From NCBI GenBank assembly GCA_009760855.2, contig WPIO01000170.1, positions 421,501-485,500 on the forward strand: a DNA stretch of 64,000 bases, written 5' to 3'. The notes beneath the pieces are model-generated. The model was given only the letters and a program-made list of their open reading frames with translations. It ran no database searches and was not told the DNA's origin. Positions 12,090 to 23,112 of this stretch are shown here, piece after piece. The DNA is from Cristatella mucedo (lineage: Eukaryota > Bryozoa > Phylactolaemata > Cristatellidae). The first letter of the stretch is position 1. Every line of letters starts with the position of its first letter. A program made the translations under genes and the position numbers.

Positions 12090-12735
12090 AGAAAAAGACG
12101 CGACGTCAGCTGGTAGTGAGTTCCGGGCTCGGAGGCAAAGATATGCTTAAGGCATGGTCTCCAAGGTTTTTGAGTTTCCTATGGGATAAATCTGTACAAC
12201 TTGAGTCGAAGTACCGGGTAGTATCTCCAGAATCCTGATTGGAAAGTGCTTCTAATTAAAATAACTGAGAAAGATGAATAAAAGACCTGAAAAGTTACTC
12301 GACATAATCTTGAAGTAGATATCCTTCGTCGTGGGGTGTCGGTGCAGGCCGCTGGAAAGCGAAGCAACGCGGCAGTTGTGACTCTCAGCAAGTAAAACTT
12401 GGCTAAATAGTTATGCACCAAATTGATGCGCCTTAAAGCACTGACAGAAAGGCCTACTCGCACTGACTTTTAGATTTGGTAACTGTATTTCACAAATGTT
12501 TTTATCAGCTCCGCTGTGATAACTAAATCTTATAAAAATTCGTTTTTTTGAAATGCCAAGTATCTGAAAGTATGTGCATGCTTTGCTGTGGAGCTGATCC
12601 GTCATCTAGTTTGAGATCACGATGTAGTGCTACGCCTAGATCGTTCACAGACGCAAGGGAGATACGTCGGCTGAGCTCATTTAGAGGTGACGGCTTTTCC
12701 TTTTGAGGGACATCAGACATTTCTATTAATGTTAC
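12090..12735 (-). mobile_element. Third LINE lineage fragment, strongly decayed
   Basis: On the minus strand, NDLGVALHRDLKLDDGS (about 12595-12665) matches the LGVxxDxxLxxxxH thumb motif of CR1/L2-type RTs. Near 12110-12170 a decayed FGDxxF..PELTT block corresponds to the C-terminal FGDRAFSS..WNSLP. It is too diverged from LINE-A and LINE-B to join either. Confidence 0.5.
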
Positions 12736-12859
12736 ATCGGTATTATCATCTGCTACTCGCTTTAGATTTACATATTTTCAAGCTCTGGCCTACTTATCTA
12801 AAATATTTCCTGCTCAGAAACGTAACACAGTATGTTCTGATTCCAGCCCTTCCGTTGTG

Positions 12860-13139
12860 ACTCTAACGAATGTTCAACTCCTGTGTCAAACGCGTTTTCA
12901 GTTCTCATGCTTACGGAGCCCGGAACTTTGCACCAATCGATGTCACGATATTTCTTTACCTGAACATAATAACTATTAAGCTAGAACTCAATCTTTTTCC
13001 CGACTGCCTCTGCTCTTTCCGCATAAGTTTCCTTTTCGTAGGCAGGTGTGTTGAAATTGTGCACCTCATCACTGTCACTGTTGACACGATTTCCTTTAAG
13101 CTTATTTAATGTGCCTAGACATATTTAATATTAATATAA
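12860..13139 (+). mobile_element. LINE-A 3' fragment, decayed
   Basis: TCAGTTCTCATGCTTACGGA and CCCGGAACT match the SSYAPKAWN block. It ends near TTTAATGTGCCTAGACATAT, a decayed 3' hairpin arm. Confidence 0.55.
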
Positions 13140-13830
13140 TCATAATAATAATGCACTTGATAAAGCGCCCTCAGAGAACTCAGTCTCTTCCTTGGCGCTT
13201 TACATTTGCTGCAAAGGGAAATGCAATTGAATGGTGAGGAATATCATGCTTGATAAACAAATAAAATGAGTGACATGGTTAAGGGTGACATGCACAGGGT
13301 CAGCATGCAAACGCGGTTAGCGGCAGCATGCACAGTGTCAGCACGCATAAGCACATCAAGGAAGAATCACAGGGACCCACTAAATGTTGTCCTAAATAGT
13401 TGTGTTTTTAAGTTCTTTTTAAATGTGGTCAGGTCAGGGGATGTTCTGACACAGGTCGCGAGGGAGTTCCAGGCTTAGGGAGCATACGAACTAAATGCAC
13501 GGTCTCCAAAGGATTTGAGGTGTGTACAAGGTATGTGTAGACTGTTGGATTCCAAAAAGCGGGTGATACGATGCTTGGCCTGACGGAGGAGTATATTTGA
13601 GATGTAGGCTGGAGCCAAAGAATGGAGTGACCTAAAAGTGAGCGACAAAACCTTGAATTCAATCCTTTGCTTGATTGGTAGCCATTGCAGGTCGGCGAGA
13701 AGTGGTGTAATGTGGCAGCTGCGACGCTCACGACAGACAAGCTGAGCTGCCGAGCTGCTATCGCCTGATCGCACATGCTGGTAGGCCAGTAAGCAGTGAG
13801 TTGCTGAAGTCGAGACGGGATATTGTTTAA
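13140..13830 (-). mobile_element. LINE-A copy, 5'-truncated
   Basis: An AAT-repeat tail at about 13140 leads into the hairpin (AAAGCGCCCTCAGAGAACTC) and 3' UTR. C-terminal frames follow on the minus strand (SCHITPLLADLQWLPIKQR, PAYISNILLRQAKHRIT). Truncated at about 13830, in the INSLLTGLPA region. Confidence 0.85.
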
Positions 13831-13954
13831 TCAATGCCATGCAAATTTATGTTATTTGTTTAATGATTCAATCTGACAATGTTTACTACAATCATATTTT
13901 GAATTCCAGCAATTGATGCTGTGAACTAATTGAAAGGATTCTACCTGCTGGAAA

Positions 13955-14115
13955 GCAGTAAGAGATCCAGGCACAAGTAGAGATGTAACAGATCGAGGCA
14001 CAAGTAGACCTGTAAGAGATCAAGGCACAAGTAGACCTGCAAGAGATCGAGGCATAAGTAGAGCTGTGTTCCGTCCGAATTCGAATGAAGCCTTGATTTT
14101 GCTTTTGTATCGAAT
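13955..14115 (-). mobile_element. LINE-A RT active-site fragment with amplified segment
   Basis: Minus-strand frame: AKSRLHSNSDGTQLYLCLD is followed by four 9-residue repeats (VYLCLDLLQ). It aligns with AKHNLGFHFYADDTQLYLC of LINE-A, with YADD decayed to NSDG. The repeated part is the minisatellite at 13963-14070. Confidence 0.6.
13963..14070. repeat. 27-bp minisatellite, 4 units
   Basis: Four consecutive 27-bp units (13963-13989, 13990-14016, 14017-14043, 14044-14070) of the type AGATCGAGGCACAAGTAG + ACCTGTAAG, differing at a few positions. Confidence 0.9.
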
Positions 14116-14384
14116 CCTAAATATTTGTAGCCCAACTTACGATTACCAGTGGGCCTAGAACAGATCCTGCTAGTAATCCTAGTTTATGTGGCGTATCTAA
14201 TGGGGCAGCGGGGCAAATTTCCCTGGGCGCCCTGGATTAGTAGCGCTGGATCAGGGGGCGCCAAAATGGGCCCCTAATACGGGTAGCTTCATCTGTGTAA
14301 TTCGTCCCCGGGCGCACAATACCTAGGAACGCCACTAAAGTCTCACCGGGTGACCAATGACTTTTTACATCTGCCCTCTGAAAT

Positions 14385-14490
14385 ATTCATTTGCGAAAAG
14401 ACCTAAATCACTGCAGTTCAATGCCAGTGATGCCCAGCCGAGATTATCAGAGCTTTCAAGACGGACTTGGTTATCGTTTATATAAAAAGT
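14385..14490 (-). mobile_element. LINE-A RT fragment
   Basis: CAGTTCAATGCCAGTGATGC and CCCAGCCGAGATTATCAGAG match the stretch at 4024-4080 of the minus-strand LINE-A copy (region encoding LLFRLGIAGTALK). Confidence 0.6.
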
Positions 14491-14544
14491 TATTGAGAGA
14501 CCAAACAACAACCAAAAGGAAAGTCTACCCAGATGAGCACTGTA

Positions 14545-14582
<38 letters not shown>

Positions 14583-14660
14583 AAATATATATTTATATGT
14601 ATGTGTGTGTGTATGTGTGCGTGTGTATGTGCGTGTGTGTGTGTGTGTGTGTATTTCATT
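14545..14660. repeat. (AT)n/(GT)n microsatellite
   Basis: AT run followed by interrupted GT runs. Open frames through it are compositional. Confidence 0.95.
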
Positions 14661-14776
14661 TGTATAACCCCCGAACAGAACCTTAATCTCTATCTAGGAA
14701 CTTCACAAATGCCGAAGGGCTCGAGCCCACGACGACCTCAGTCATCAAACGCATTTGTCTTGACCTCTCAGTAGTG
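14655..14776 (-). mobile_element. SINE type S2
   Basis: Minus strand: GAGGTCGTCGTGGGCTCGAG (B-box region) is followed by GTGAAGTTCCTAGATAGAGA and TTAAGGTTCTG, the LINE-A-like tail. The A-box end is decayed. Confidence 0.65.
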
Positions 14777-14864
14777 CGAACGCTATTTAGAAATTGATTA
14801 CAAAAACCTAATTCTAATCTAATTGCTAAGGAGCGCCTTGACGTTTCTAGGTACCGCAAGCACA

Positions 14865-15665
14865 GGGCTAAGCTTGGTCGTGTCTATTTCACTGAGAGAT
14901 GTCAAAGTGTGGACGTAAACGGCGTTCGGGCATCTAACGACCCTTTAAAGTTATGGGAGCTCAAGATTTGATTTTAGGGACCTCTTCTATTCACTATCTA
15001 TAATCCCCCTCTGGTCGATATCATCTCCGGCTATTGGTTGCATATCTATTTCCATAACTCACCGATGACATCGAGCTTTAATTATCTTGCTACCCCAACA
15101 AACCTTTTGCTTCTCATCAGGTTCTCAGCTGATTCTCTTGCAGCCTGCATCTACAATATTTGCGTTTGCATGGCTTCTAACTTCCTGATTTAAGAATGGT
15201 AGAATCACCTAATAGTTAATGGCAAATAACCAAAATCTGAAAGACCCAATCTTTAAGACTTGTCGAACTAGTATCACTTTAGCGGCTACTAGTGGCTCAT
15301 AATCTAAGCCTGATTCCGCCGCTTTCAAGTCGGCTTAACTCTGGCTACGAAGAAGCACTCAAATCATGGCCTGAGTCAAATACAAAAGTGACAAAATCAA
15401 ACCAAGTGATGAGTTTGTGAAATTCTATTTAGACTATGTTTAGTCCCTTTATTGAAGTCTTCCGTTGTATGTACCCTTAACTGTCTGCAACTTGTGCAAA
15501 ACTCAGTGGCTCGTCCGGTCTGTCGTCAAATGCGTAGTTGCCGCGTCACACCACGTATGGCTGAGCTTCACTCGCTCACTATCAAACATCGAAATAATTT
15601 CCGGTAGCTTACATAAAAGAAAGCTTGAAGGTGGCCATTTCTCTAGAGCAAGGAAGAGATCTACT
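14865..15665 (+). mobile_element. LINE-A copy, heavily decayed
   Basis: Patches in LINE-A order: CTATTCACTATCTATAATCC (F..VYTLPL region, about 14985), CTTGCAGCCTGCATCTAC (about 15137), AACTTGTGCAAAACTCAGTG GCTCGTC (QLVQNSAARLV, about 15490) and a CACACCACGTATGG block. No usable frame remains. Confidence 0.55.
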
Positions 15666-16285
15666 CACGGAGATGAAACATTGCAGGGGTATTTAACCTT
15701 GCCTCGGGTATTGATCTTCTGAGTATGGTTATCTTGCTCACAACCTTGTTAGAAAAACTATTTGCCAGATCGTCAAAAACTTCGGTGCTGACCTGCGAGT
15801 GACTAGGAAGATTAATGATTGCTTTTAGTAAAGAAGATCAGTTTTTTTTATTTTTGGGTATACAATGTGTTTAACCTAATCCCCTGGGCCTCAAAGTGAA
15901 TAGAGAATTGTAAATCCTGTGTCTGGGATCACGGTAGTCATATTATGAAATTCTCCAGTTGCTCTCTTAGTAGTGGTGCGAACATCGGGTTTTTGCATTA
16001 TAGCCTGCCTTGTGCTTCTACCTGAATTTGAAAGGCCTTTTCGCAAATAACGCAATTAGTGAGTGCAATTAGGAGTGTATCAGTCCAGTAGCCTTCAGCA
16101 GAAACTTGATTTGATGTTAATGCACTGTAAGTGAATAGTGACAAGATATTCGAGTAACATGGTAAACAGAGGTTGCTTCCTTCAGGTGAAGGATTTCTTG
16201 ATCGTGTAAATAATTTATCAAAACGAGAGCAAAAACTACCTCTTTAAGTGTCTGCTAAGATGTGTTAGGCCTAAAAACAGAGTTT
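15666..16285. other. No recognised feature
   Basis: Between two decayed LINE-A copies. Parts may be eroded LINE sequence, but I see no clear match. Confidence 0.4.
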
Positions 16286-18295
16286 ATTATGCCTTTTAGA
16301 GATTACAATATAGGGTACCTCGGGGATCTGGATGCTTGGTCCCGATCTTCTTACTGTTCATACTCTCCCTCTTGCCGATGTGAATGCATGTCACAATCTA
16401 GGCTTTCACTTCTATGCAGATGACACTTATTTGTACCTTTGCTTCGATCCCTCCCAGCCCTTTCGTACGTCGACTTTGCTCAACTCCCTTGCTGCATTTA
16501 CTTATGACATCCACACATGGATGGCAACAAACTTTCCTAAATTTAATGATAATAAAAGCAACTTACTAGTTGTGGGTAAGCCAAGTGAGATTCAGAAATT
16601 GGATAGGTTAATGCTTAAAATCGGCTCTGCCAGCACATCTTCTGATGAATACGCACGAAACTCCAGTGCCCTGTCCAAACTGACCCTTCACTGGATAAAC
16701 ACATAAGCTCCACAGTCAAATCTGCCTACTTTCAGCTACATTATATTGCTAAAATTCGGGCTTGTTTAGACAGGGATACCGCATCTAAATTGGTCCATGC
16801 ATTTGTAACATTCCTTCTTGACTCCTGCAACTCACTGCTTGCTGGTCTACCGGCCTGTGCACTCAGGCACTGATAGCTGATCGGCCTGTGCACTCAGGCA
16901 TTAATAGTTCAAGATTTGGTCACTCACTTTTTGGTTCCTTTATTCTTTGGCTCCATCCTACCTATCGGATCTACTCCCCCATCAGGCTAAACGGTCGTAC
17001 CACTCGCTTTTTTGCATCTAATCGTTCACCTACACCTCGTACGAACTTCAAATCCTTTGGAGACCATACTTGTAGTTAATACGCTCTCAAAGCTTGGAAT
17101 TCACTTTGCGACGTGTGTCACGACATCACCTGACTTTTCAACATTTAAAAAGAAACTAAAAACGCACCTATTGATCACAGCATGTAGTGGGTTCCTCTGA
17201 TTCGTCCTTTATGTGGCTGGATTAAAAGGCTTTGCTCATCTAATATGTGATGCTGTTGTGTGACCATCACCACGTGCTCGAAATTTAGGTGTCGTTTCCG
17301 ACAGCTGCCTAAATTTTAAAAGCTTCATTAAGAAGACTGCTTATACAGCTAGCCATTACGTCTGATCCCTATCTAAGATTAGGAGCAGTCTTCCACGGTG
17401 GCTTGCAAATGGTTTAACTAGCTCCTTAGTTTTGTCTCGGCTTGATTATTGGAATTCCCTTATGATTGGGCTACCAAGAATTCAACTAGGCCACTGCAGA
17501 TGGCTATGAATATTGCTGCATGGCTAGTTTTTAAGTCCCAGAGGTTTGAGCACGTGTCTCCTTTGCTAAAAGAGCTAGGATGGCTGCAGGTTGAGAAACG
17601 GATACAGAGCAAAGTTCTTACACTGACCCACAAGGCCCACCGCGGCTTGGCTCCTTCGTACCTAGCTGAACTGCTGCACCAATTTCAGCTTCTTCGTGCC
17701 CTTAGGTCCTGTATGGAAGGTAAATTAGCTGTCCCATTCTTCCGCTTAAAGACTTTTGGTGACAGAAGCTTGAGCTCTGCAGGTCCTAGACTGTGGAACT
17801 CGCTTCCACGATTCTTACTCAACGACAACTACTCTCCTGCTTCCGACTATGGCTCATCTTTTCCAGCGGTCCTGAGCTGCAACTTTCATGTTACTCACTA
17901 CCTCAACTGCTCTCTTGACTGTTCCCACTTTCTCTTTGTTGCTTGAGATGAAGTCTGTTGGCTACCGAATGCGTACCGAAAGCCGCTTAGGCTGTGAGTG
18001 TGCTACACAAAACTCTCCTGGCTAACACCCAGATAGTTTGTATGGCTTTGTGGAGTTACACACGGAGATACATTACATTACACGTGCTTATTGTGCTGAC
18101 ACTCTGCATGCTGCCACTACCATACTTGCATTCTGACCCTATGCACGGCACCCCTAACCAGGATATTCTTGTTATTTATTGAGCATGCTACAACTATTCA
18201 TTAGATCGTTTTTCCTATGCAGCAAATGTAAAGTGACTAGCTAAGATTAAGCTCTTTGAGGGTGCTATATCAGATGCATTATTATTATTAATAAA
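16286..18295 (+). mobile_element. LINE-A copy split by a LINE-B insertion
   Basis: The 5' part (16286-17216) has NLGFHFYADDTYLYLCFDP with an intact YADD (about 16395-16450), GKPSEIQKLDRLMLKIGS, and then decayed C-terminal frames. The element is interrupted at about 17217 and resumes at about 18086 (ACGTGCTTATTGTGCTGACA). It ends with the hairpin and TTATTATTATT at about 18290. 5'-truncated, with several frame breaks. Confidence 0.85.
17217..18085 (+). mobile_element. LINE-B copy nested in LINE-A
   Basis: Begins near GCTCGAAATTTAGGTGTCGT (NLGVVSDSCLNF). A 165-codon frame (17449-17946) reads LVFKSQRFEHVSPLLKELG, THKAHRGLAPSYLAELLHQ and GPRLWNSLPRFLLNDNYSP. It ends with the LINE-B 3' UTR and ACATTACATTAC. 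Confidence 0.9.
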
Positions 18296-18663
18296 CCCCT
18301 GTGCACCTCAATTTCACGTGCGAACACAGCAAGAGAACTCTCGACGGTAAGATAAGCGATTTCTGCTCACTGTATTGAATTTGTTGCACAATATTAGGTA
18401 CTATGTGATGTACTATTTCCTAATTTTCACAGCTATGGTATGTTTAATGGCCGGTGCACGGGAGAAACGAGAGCCAAAAAAGTGAGACAGTCTAAGAGTT
18501 TAGTGGAGACTAAAAGAGAACTCAACCACACTTTTTCTGCATAGTGGACACTTTTTCAAACGTCAAACTGGCAAGAGAGCGCATTCCGGCATGTATCCGC
18601 CACATATTCTTTCGTCATTCTGCACTACACTGCCGTTAATTCCTGCTGTCTTCTACCCTACAG
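18296..18663. other. Intergenic or intronic sequence upstream of the 18664 exon
   Basis: No recognised repeat. The last 40 bases are pyrimidine-rich and end in an AG acceptor. Confidence 0.4.
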
Positions 18664-19167
18664 AAAATGATCAAGCTTCTCGAGGATGCAGTTGCAAACC
18701 ACCTGACTGTGAGGAAGATATTGCAGACTCCAGGTTCTATTTTCACTAATACGGCTGAGGAGATGATGCCATACTTCTGCAGCCCGAAAGACCTCAATGA
18801 TTTTATCAGAGATCTTAGTATTACTAAGTCCAATGCTGAACTTTTGATAGATAGCCTCAAGGAATTTAGCGTGTTGGATGCAAGTGTCATAGTAATAGCT
18901 CGGAGAATCCTTCAACAACATTTTCCCAACTTTTTCAGTGTGCAAGACGGGGTGTGCGTCTATTGCAACGTAGCCGGTCTATTCGGAGCTACACGAATCA
19001 CCTGCAAAATGAATGAATGTCACCTATTTGTAGACATGTCATCTACCAGCTTCGAAGCATGGGTACTTCATAACGACAAAAAGTATTCGTCTCTCCCTTG
19101 CTCCCTTTGTGAACCTAAAAGAGAACAAAAATCCAGTGTCAAGATGTCGCTGAGTGCCTTGAATTAG
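18664..19167 (+). CDS. Probable last coding exon, Cys-rich protein of unknown family
   Basis: A 166-codon open frame begins MIKLLEDAVANHL three bases after a strong 3' splice site (a pyrimidine-rich tract ending ctaccctacag at 18663) and ends in TAG at 19165-19167. It does not resemble the surrounding LINEs. The first 90 residues look helical and have no clear motif. The second part has a zinc-ribbon-like cysteine layout: C97-x2-C100, C113, C118-H119 and C145-x2-C148. I do not recognise the family. The ATG could be internal, with the exon simply in frame. Upstream exons on the plus strand were not found within 18300-18660. It may instead be a single-exon gene or an old transposon protein. Confidence 0.5.
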   Translation, partial: KMIKLLEDAVANHLTVRKILQTPGSIFTNTAEEMMPYFCSPKDLNDFIRDLSITKSNAELLIDSLKEFSVLDASVIVIARRILQQHFPNFFSVQDGVCVYCNVAGLFGATRITCKMNECHLFVDMSSTSFEAWVLHNDKKYSSLPCSLCEPKREQKSSVKMSLSALN

Positions 19168-20989
19168 GGTGACAATTGCAGGGAGGTGAATGGAGACCTC
19201 AAAATGACATCAGTTCTAATGAGTCACCTCGCTAAGCTATTAGAAAAGGCATACTGGGCCTTAGTTAGTACGGATTGGTAAGACCTCCCATAGCACTCGC
19301 ATGCCTGCTGAGACAAATTAATACTTGATATTGTTCTTCTTTTTTAAGCATGACATTAGTAATTCCTGCTATTCAAGCACCTGCTGCAAATCATTGGCCA
19401 TTGAGGAGATGGTGTGAATCGTTCCTACTTAGTTTACAAAGCTCATCCAGAATATCGGCTAGCATTGCACTGTAGCATTTCATTAGTGAGTGAAGGTCGT
19501 TTGAGGTCCATCAGATGAACGCACGTGGTCAGGTGTGCATAATTTGGGAAAAACGGAGCTTACGATAAATAATCACGGGAGAATATTTATCGTTGAGTCA
19601 AACCTCTTGCTGAGTCTTGCTCATGAGACTCGAGAAACAATTAACCGGCTGGCTAATTTTTGAATCTCAAAATGTATGTTATGGTTGGTACATGGAGCGT
19701 TGTTGCTCGATAAATTCAGATACCATTTTCTACGCTTTAAAGAGAATCGAGAATGCGCAGCTGTTTGGTAAAAGCCTATAGATATTGACTTATTGAACTT
19801 TACAATAAGTACGATCTACTGGTTTGACATATCAAGTGCAAAAGATATATTGCCAGAAACTTCCCTGCGGTCTGCCGAACCGCCAGCTGACTTATTTTAT
19901 TCATTGACGCCGAATTTTGTTCAGTAAATTTTTAATGCATAGCAACTGACGTCGGTAAAAGCTGAGCCGCTCAAATCTCTCAGACGGTTGGTCGCATATT
20001 GCGAGTCGACGAATTCGGCTTTGGATACGCATACAAGCATGCACGAATATGATTCGTCAAAGAGCTGAACCACGTGCTGATGCTGCACGCCCGATGAGTA
20101 GCAGAATCAAGTACTGATGTGCAGCAGCCGATCTTTTCATCGGATGGCGGTTGTAGGTGTCTGACAAAGCTTCCAATGCCAAGGCCAGATTCCTCTTGAG
20201 AGTCAAGTGCTTCCCAGCAGTGGCTTCAACAGCAGCCAGGCCTGGCTTGGACAAGCTAATCAGGTGGCTGTGTTTACGAGAACGGCTACGGGTCCCGCCG
20301 GTCTACGCTTTGTCTACGGAGACGGCAAGCTGTTGACCGTCAGCGGCTAAGAACTCGGGCTTTGCCTCCGGCCGGTGGTCAATCGGTAACTTGAGAAGCT
20401 TGAGAACAAAGGTCGTGCTTGGTTCCAGCTGCGCCTGATAGCCGGTTAGATAGTCAGGCACTCGGGCAGCTTTCCTTCTCCGTTAGAAAGCATCGTGAGA
20501 AAAATTGAAAACAGCTTCTAAATCCTGTTCGCAGCTTCCTAGGCGGCTGAGAAGTTTTAAATTCTTGCCAGATATTTCCTTGACAGCTGCTGTTTGCGGC
20601 ATCGGTTAGGACTACCTCGATGCAAGAAAATCACTAATAGAAAGTAATAGAATTCTCATCTGCGCATGTTGTTTACCAGACGGCATTCTCACGAGCATAC
20701 AAACTTGACTTGAGGTAAAATTTGATACTCGAGAAATACAGTCAGACTAAAGGCTTTGAACTGCGGGGATCCGTGCAGAATATTCTGCCTCGTTGGAGTG
20801 GAGAATCACGACGATTATGGTTTCCTGGATGGACGGTTGTTATGCAATACTTTTCTTGCCAAAATACCCCGCAGATCATTTTTCTGATGCTATCGCTGGT
20901 ATTGCCACCTTAGTAGTTATCCGGCATTCAAGAAAGAAAATACAGGTTTTAGGGTTTAGGGTTTAAGAATAAAGTGGAAAGAGGCGATC
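19168..20989. other. No supported gene
   Basis: A minus-strand frame at 20254-20057 (MSKPGLAAVEATAGKHLTL...) looks somewhat coding-like but has no recognised domain or clear splice context. Two TTTAGGG heptamers occur at 20948-20961. Confidence 0.35.
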
Positions 20990-21095
20990 AGGTGGAAAGT
21001 CGTGCTTCCTTTGCAGCAGATGTAAAGTGCCTAGAAAGAGAATGAGCTCTCTGAGGGTGCTGTAAAAGCGTGAAATTGTTATTTCTATTAAGAAC
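20990..21095 (+). mobile_element. LINE-A 3' end
   Basis: CTTCCTTTGCAGCAGATGTA, AAGTGCCTAGAAAGAGAATG and AGCTCTCTGAGGGTGCTGTA: the terminal hairpin and its upstream flank only. Confidence 0.8.
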
Positions 21096-21204
21096 ACACA
21101 TGTGCGAAGGTAATTTTCAGGCGCAATATCAAGGGAAGCTATTAAAAGCCAAAAACAATTCACTTAGTCGCTTTTCTTGGCAAGAGTGCGGAAATATAAA
21201 ATAA

Positions 21205-21290
21205 TAATAATATTTGGTTCATTTGCATTGCACCCCGAGAGAATTAAATCCCTATACAGGAACTTTATAGCACGCAGAAAGAGAGTAATA
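21205..21290 (-). mobile_element. S2 SINE or LINE-A tail fragment
   Basis: TTCATTTGCATTGCACCCCG, AGAGAATTAAATCCCTATAC and AGGAACTTTATAGCAC, the tail shared by S2 and LINE-A read in reverse. No tRNA head is visible. Confidence 0.5.
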
Positions 21291-22290
21291 ATAATAACAC
21301 ATTTGATCAAGCTTCCTCGGAGAACTCAATCTCTTTCTAGGTACTTTACATTAGCTGCAAAGAAAGCACAATTGAATTTTTAGTGGTAGCCTGCTCAATA
21401 CGCAAAAAATAACATGTTTAGGAGTGACATGCATAGGGTCAGCGTGCAAGTATGGTTAGTGGCAGCATGCACAGTTTCAGAACGCATAAGCACATAAAGG
21501 ACAAATCAGAAGGACTCAATGAATTCTGTAATAAATAGGTGCGTTTTTAATTTCTTTTTAAATGCAGTCAAGTCAGGGAATGTCGGGACAGCAAGTCGGG
21601 AGCGAGTTCCAGGCTTTGAGAGCATACGAACTAAAGTCACGGTCTCCAAAGGATTGTAGGTTTGTACGAGATATAGGTAAATAGTTTGATTACAAGAAAA
21701 GGATGGTGCAACGCTTAGCCTGTTGTGGGAGTAGATCTGATAGGTAGGCTAGAGCTAAAGAATGAAGGAACTTAAAAGTGAGCGACAAAACCTTGAAGTA
21801 AATGCGTTGCTTGAATAGGAGCCATTGCAGGTCAGCGTGACGTGGTAAGATGTGGCAACTGCGATGCTCACGGCAGACAAGCCTAGCTGCAGAGCTTTGC
21901 ATCAACTGTAAACGTCTGCTTGCACAGGCTGATATACCAGCAAGCAGTGAGCTAACAAAGTCAAGACGGGATACCACAAATGCATAGACCAATTTAGATG
22001 TAGTATCCTTGTCTAAACAAGCCCGAATTTTAATGATGATATGTAGCTGCAAGTAGGCAGACTTGACTGTGGAGCTGATGTGGTCGCCTAAAGAAAGGTC
22101 ACTCTGGAACAGGACATCTAAATTGTGTGAAGATTCAACAGGATATAGGCTAGCAGAGCCGATTTTGCGCATCAGCCCAATCCAATTTCTGAATCACTCT
22201 TTGTTTGCCCATAGTTAGTAAGCTGCTTTTATCATCATTCAATTAAAAAAAATGTGCTGCCATCCATGTGCGATACCATCAATACTTGCT
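21291..22290 (-). mobile_element. LINE-A copy, 5'-truncated
   Basis: AATAAT tail and hairpin (about 21290-21350), 3' UTR, then minus-strand frames LDVLFQSDLSLGDHISSTV and RRLQLMQSSAARLVC (22172-21690). It continues into the GKPS/LNDDKTNLL region, decayed at about 22200-22260, and is truncated at about 22290. Confidence 0.88.
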
Positions 22291-22970
22291 GCAATCGAGA
22301 ACCAGTAACTAAGGGTTAAACACAATTACAGTACCATACTTGAACAATCATGAAAAATCTTAACAAGTACAAAGCTTTGGCTCTAATTATGCAGCACATA
22401 AGAAGACACTCACTGTAGCTGATTAGCAAAAACCCTCGAGAAATTTGCATGGACTAAATCATTTCCCAGTAAGCGCACTGAAAACGTAGGAACAGAAATG
22501 GCAAGTTTACTGGCTCGAGCGGAAAGCTGGTCAAACGGGTGCGTCTTGAACTGAGACTTAGATGATGCAAAGTCATTGCAGGTGATCACAAAAACCGGGG
22601 GAAAAGTTCCACTTCGTCGATGCATACAAACCGAAGTCCTAATTACTGAGATATTTCAATTTAGGGCGAGGAATGACGAGATGGTTAACTGAAAACTGAG
22701 CAGTGAGTTGTGCGAGGCCAAAGAGGAGGAGCAAAGAGGTCGGATAATTGCACGAGCTGGTGTTCGAGAGCAAATGGCAGAGGATCTTTACGCCGACACT
22801 GAAAAGAGGAGAACCTAAGACTGAAGCCTGGTATACCCCAAACTTTAAGGGCAGCCTGAATGACCTAAAGATTTGCATACCTATATTCTGACATCGCTCA
22901 CTGAGATAGAATCTGATTCAGAATAAAGGCATGTATGCACAAGACACTGGTGCATGTATGCAGAGGCGCA
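22291..22970. other. No recognised feature
   Basis: Minus-strand frames of 71-79 codons without recognisable motifs. Confidence 0.4.
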
Positions 22971-22973
22971 AGT

Positions 22974-23112
22974 GTGTGTGTGTGTGTACGTGTGTGCGTG
23001 TGCGGGTGTGTGTGTGTGTGAGAGTGTGTGTGTGTGTGTGTGTGCGTGCGTGCGTGCATGTGTGTGTGTGTGTGTGTTTGAGAGAGAGAGAGAGAGTGTG
23101 TGTGTGCGAGTG
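22974..23112. repeat. (GT)n/(GA)n microsatellite
   Basis: Interrupted GT runs, a GAGAGAGAG block at about 23079-23094, then GT again. Confidence 0.95.

Noticed and set aside
20057-20254. 65-codon minus-strand frame that looks coding-like
   Set aside because: No recognised family and no clear acceptor and donor pair. Left unannotated pending conservation data.
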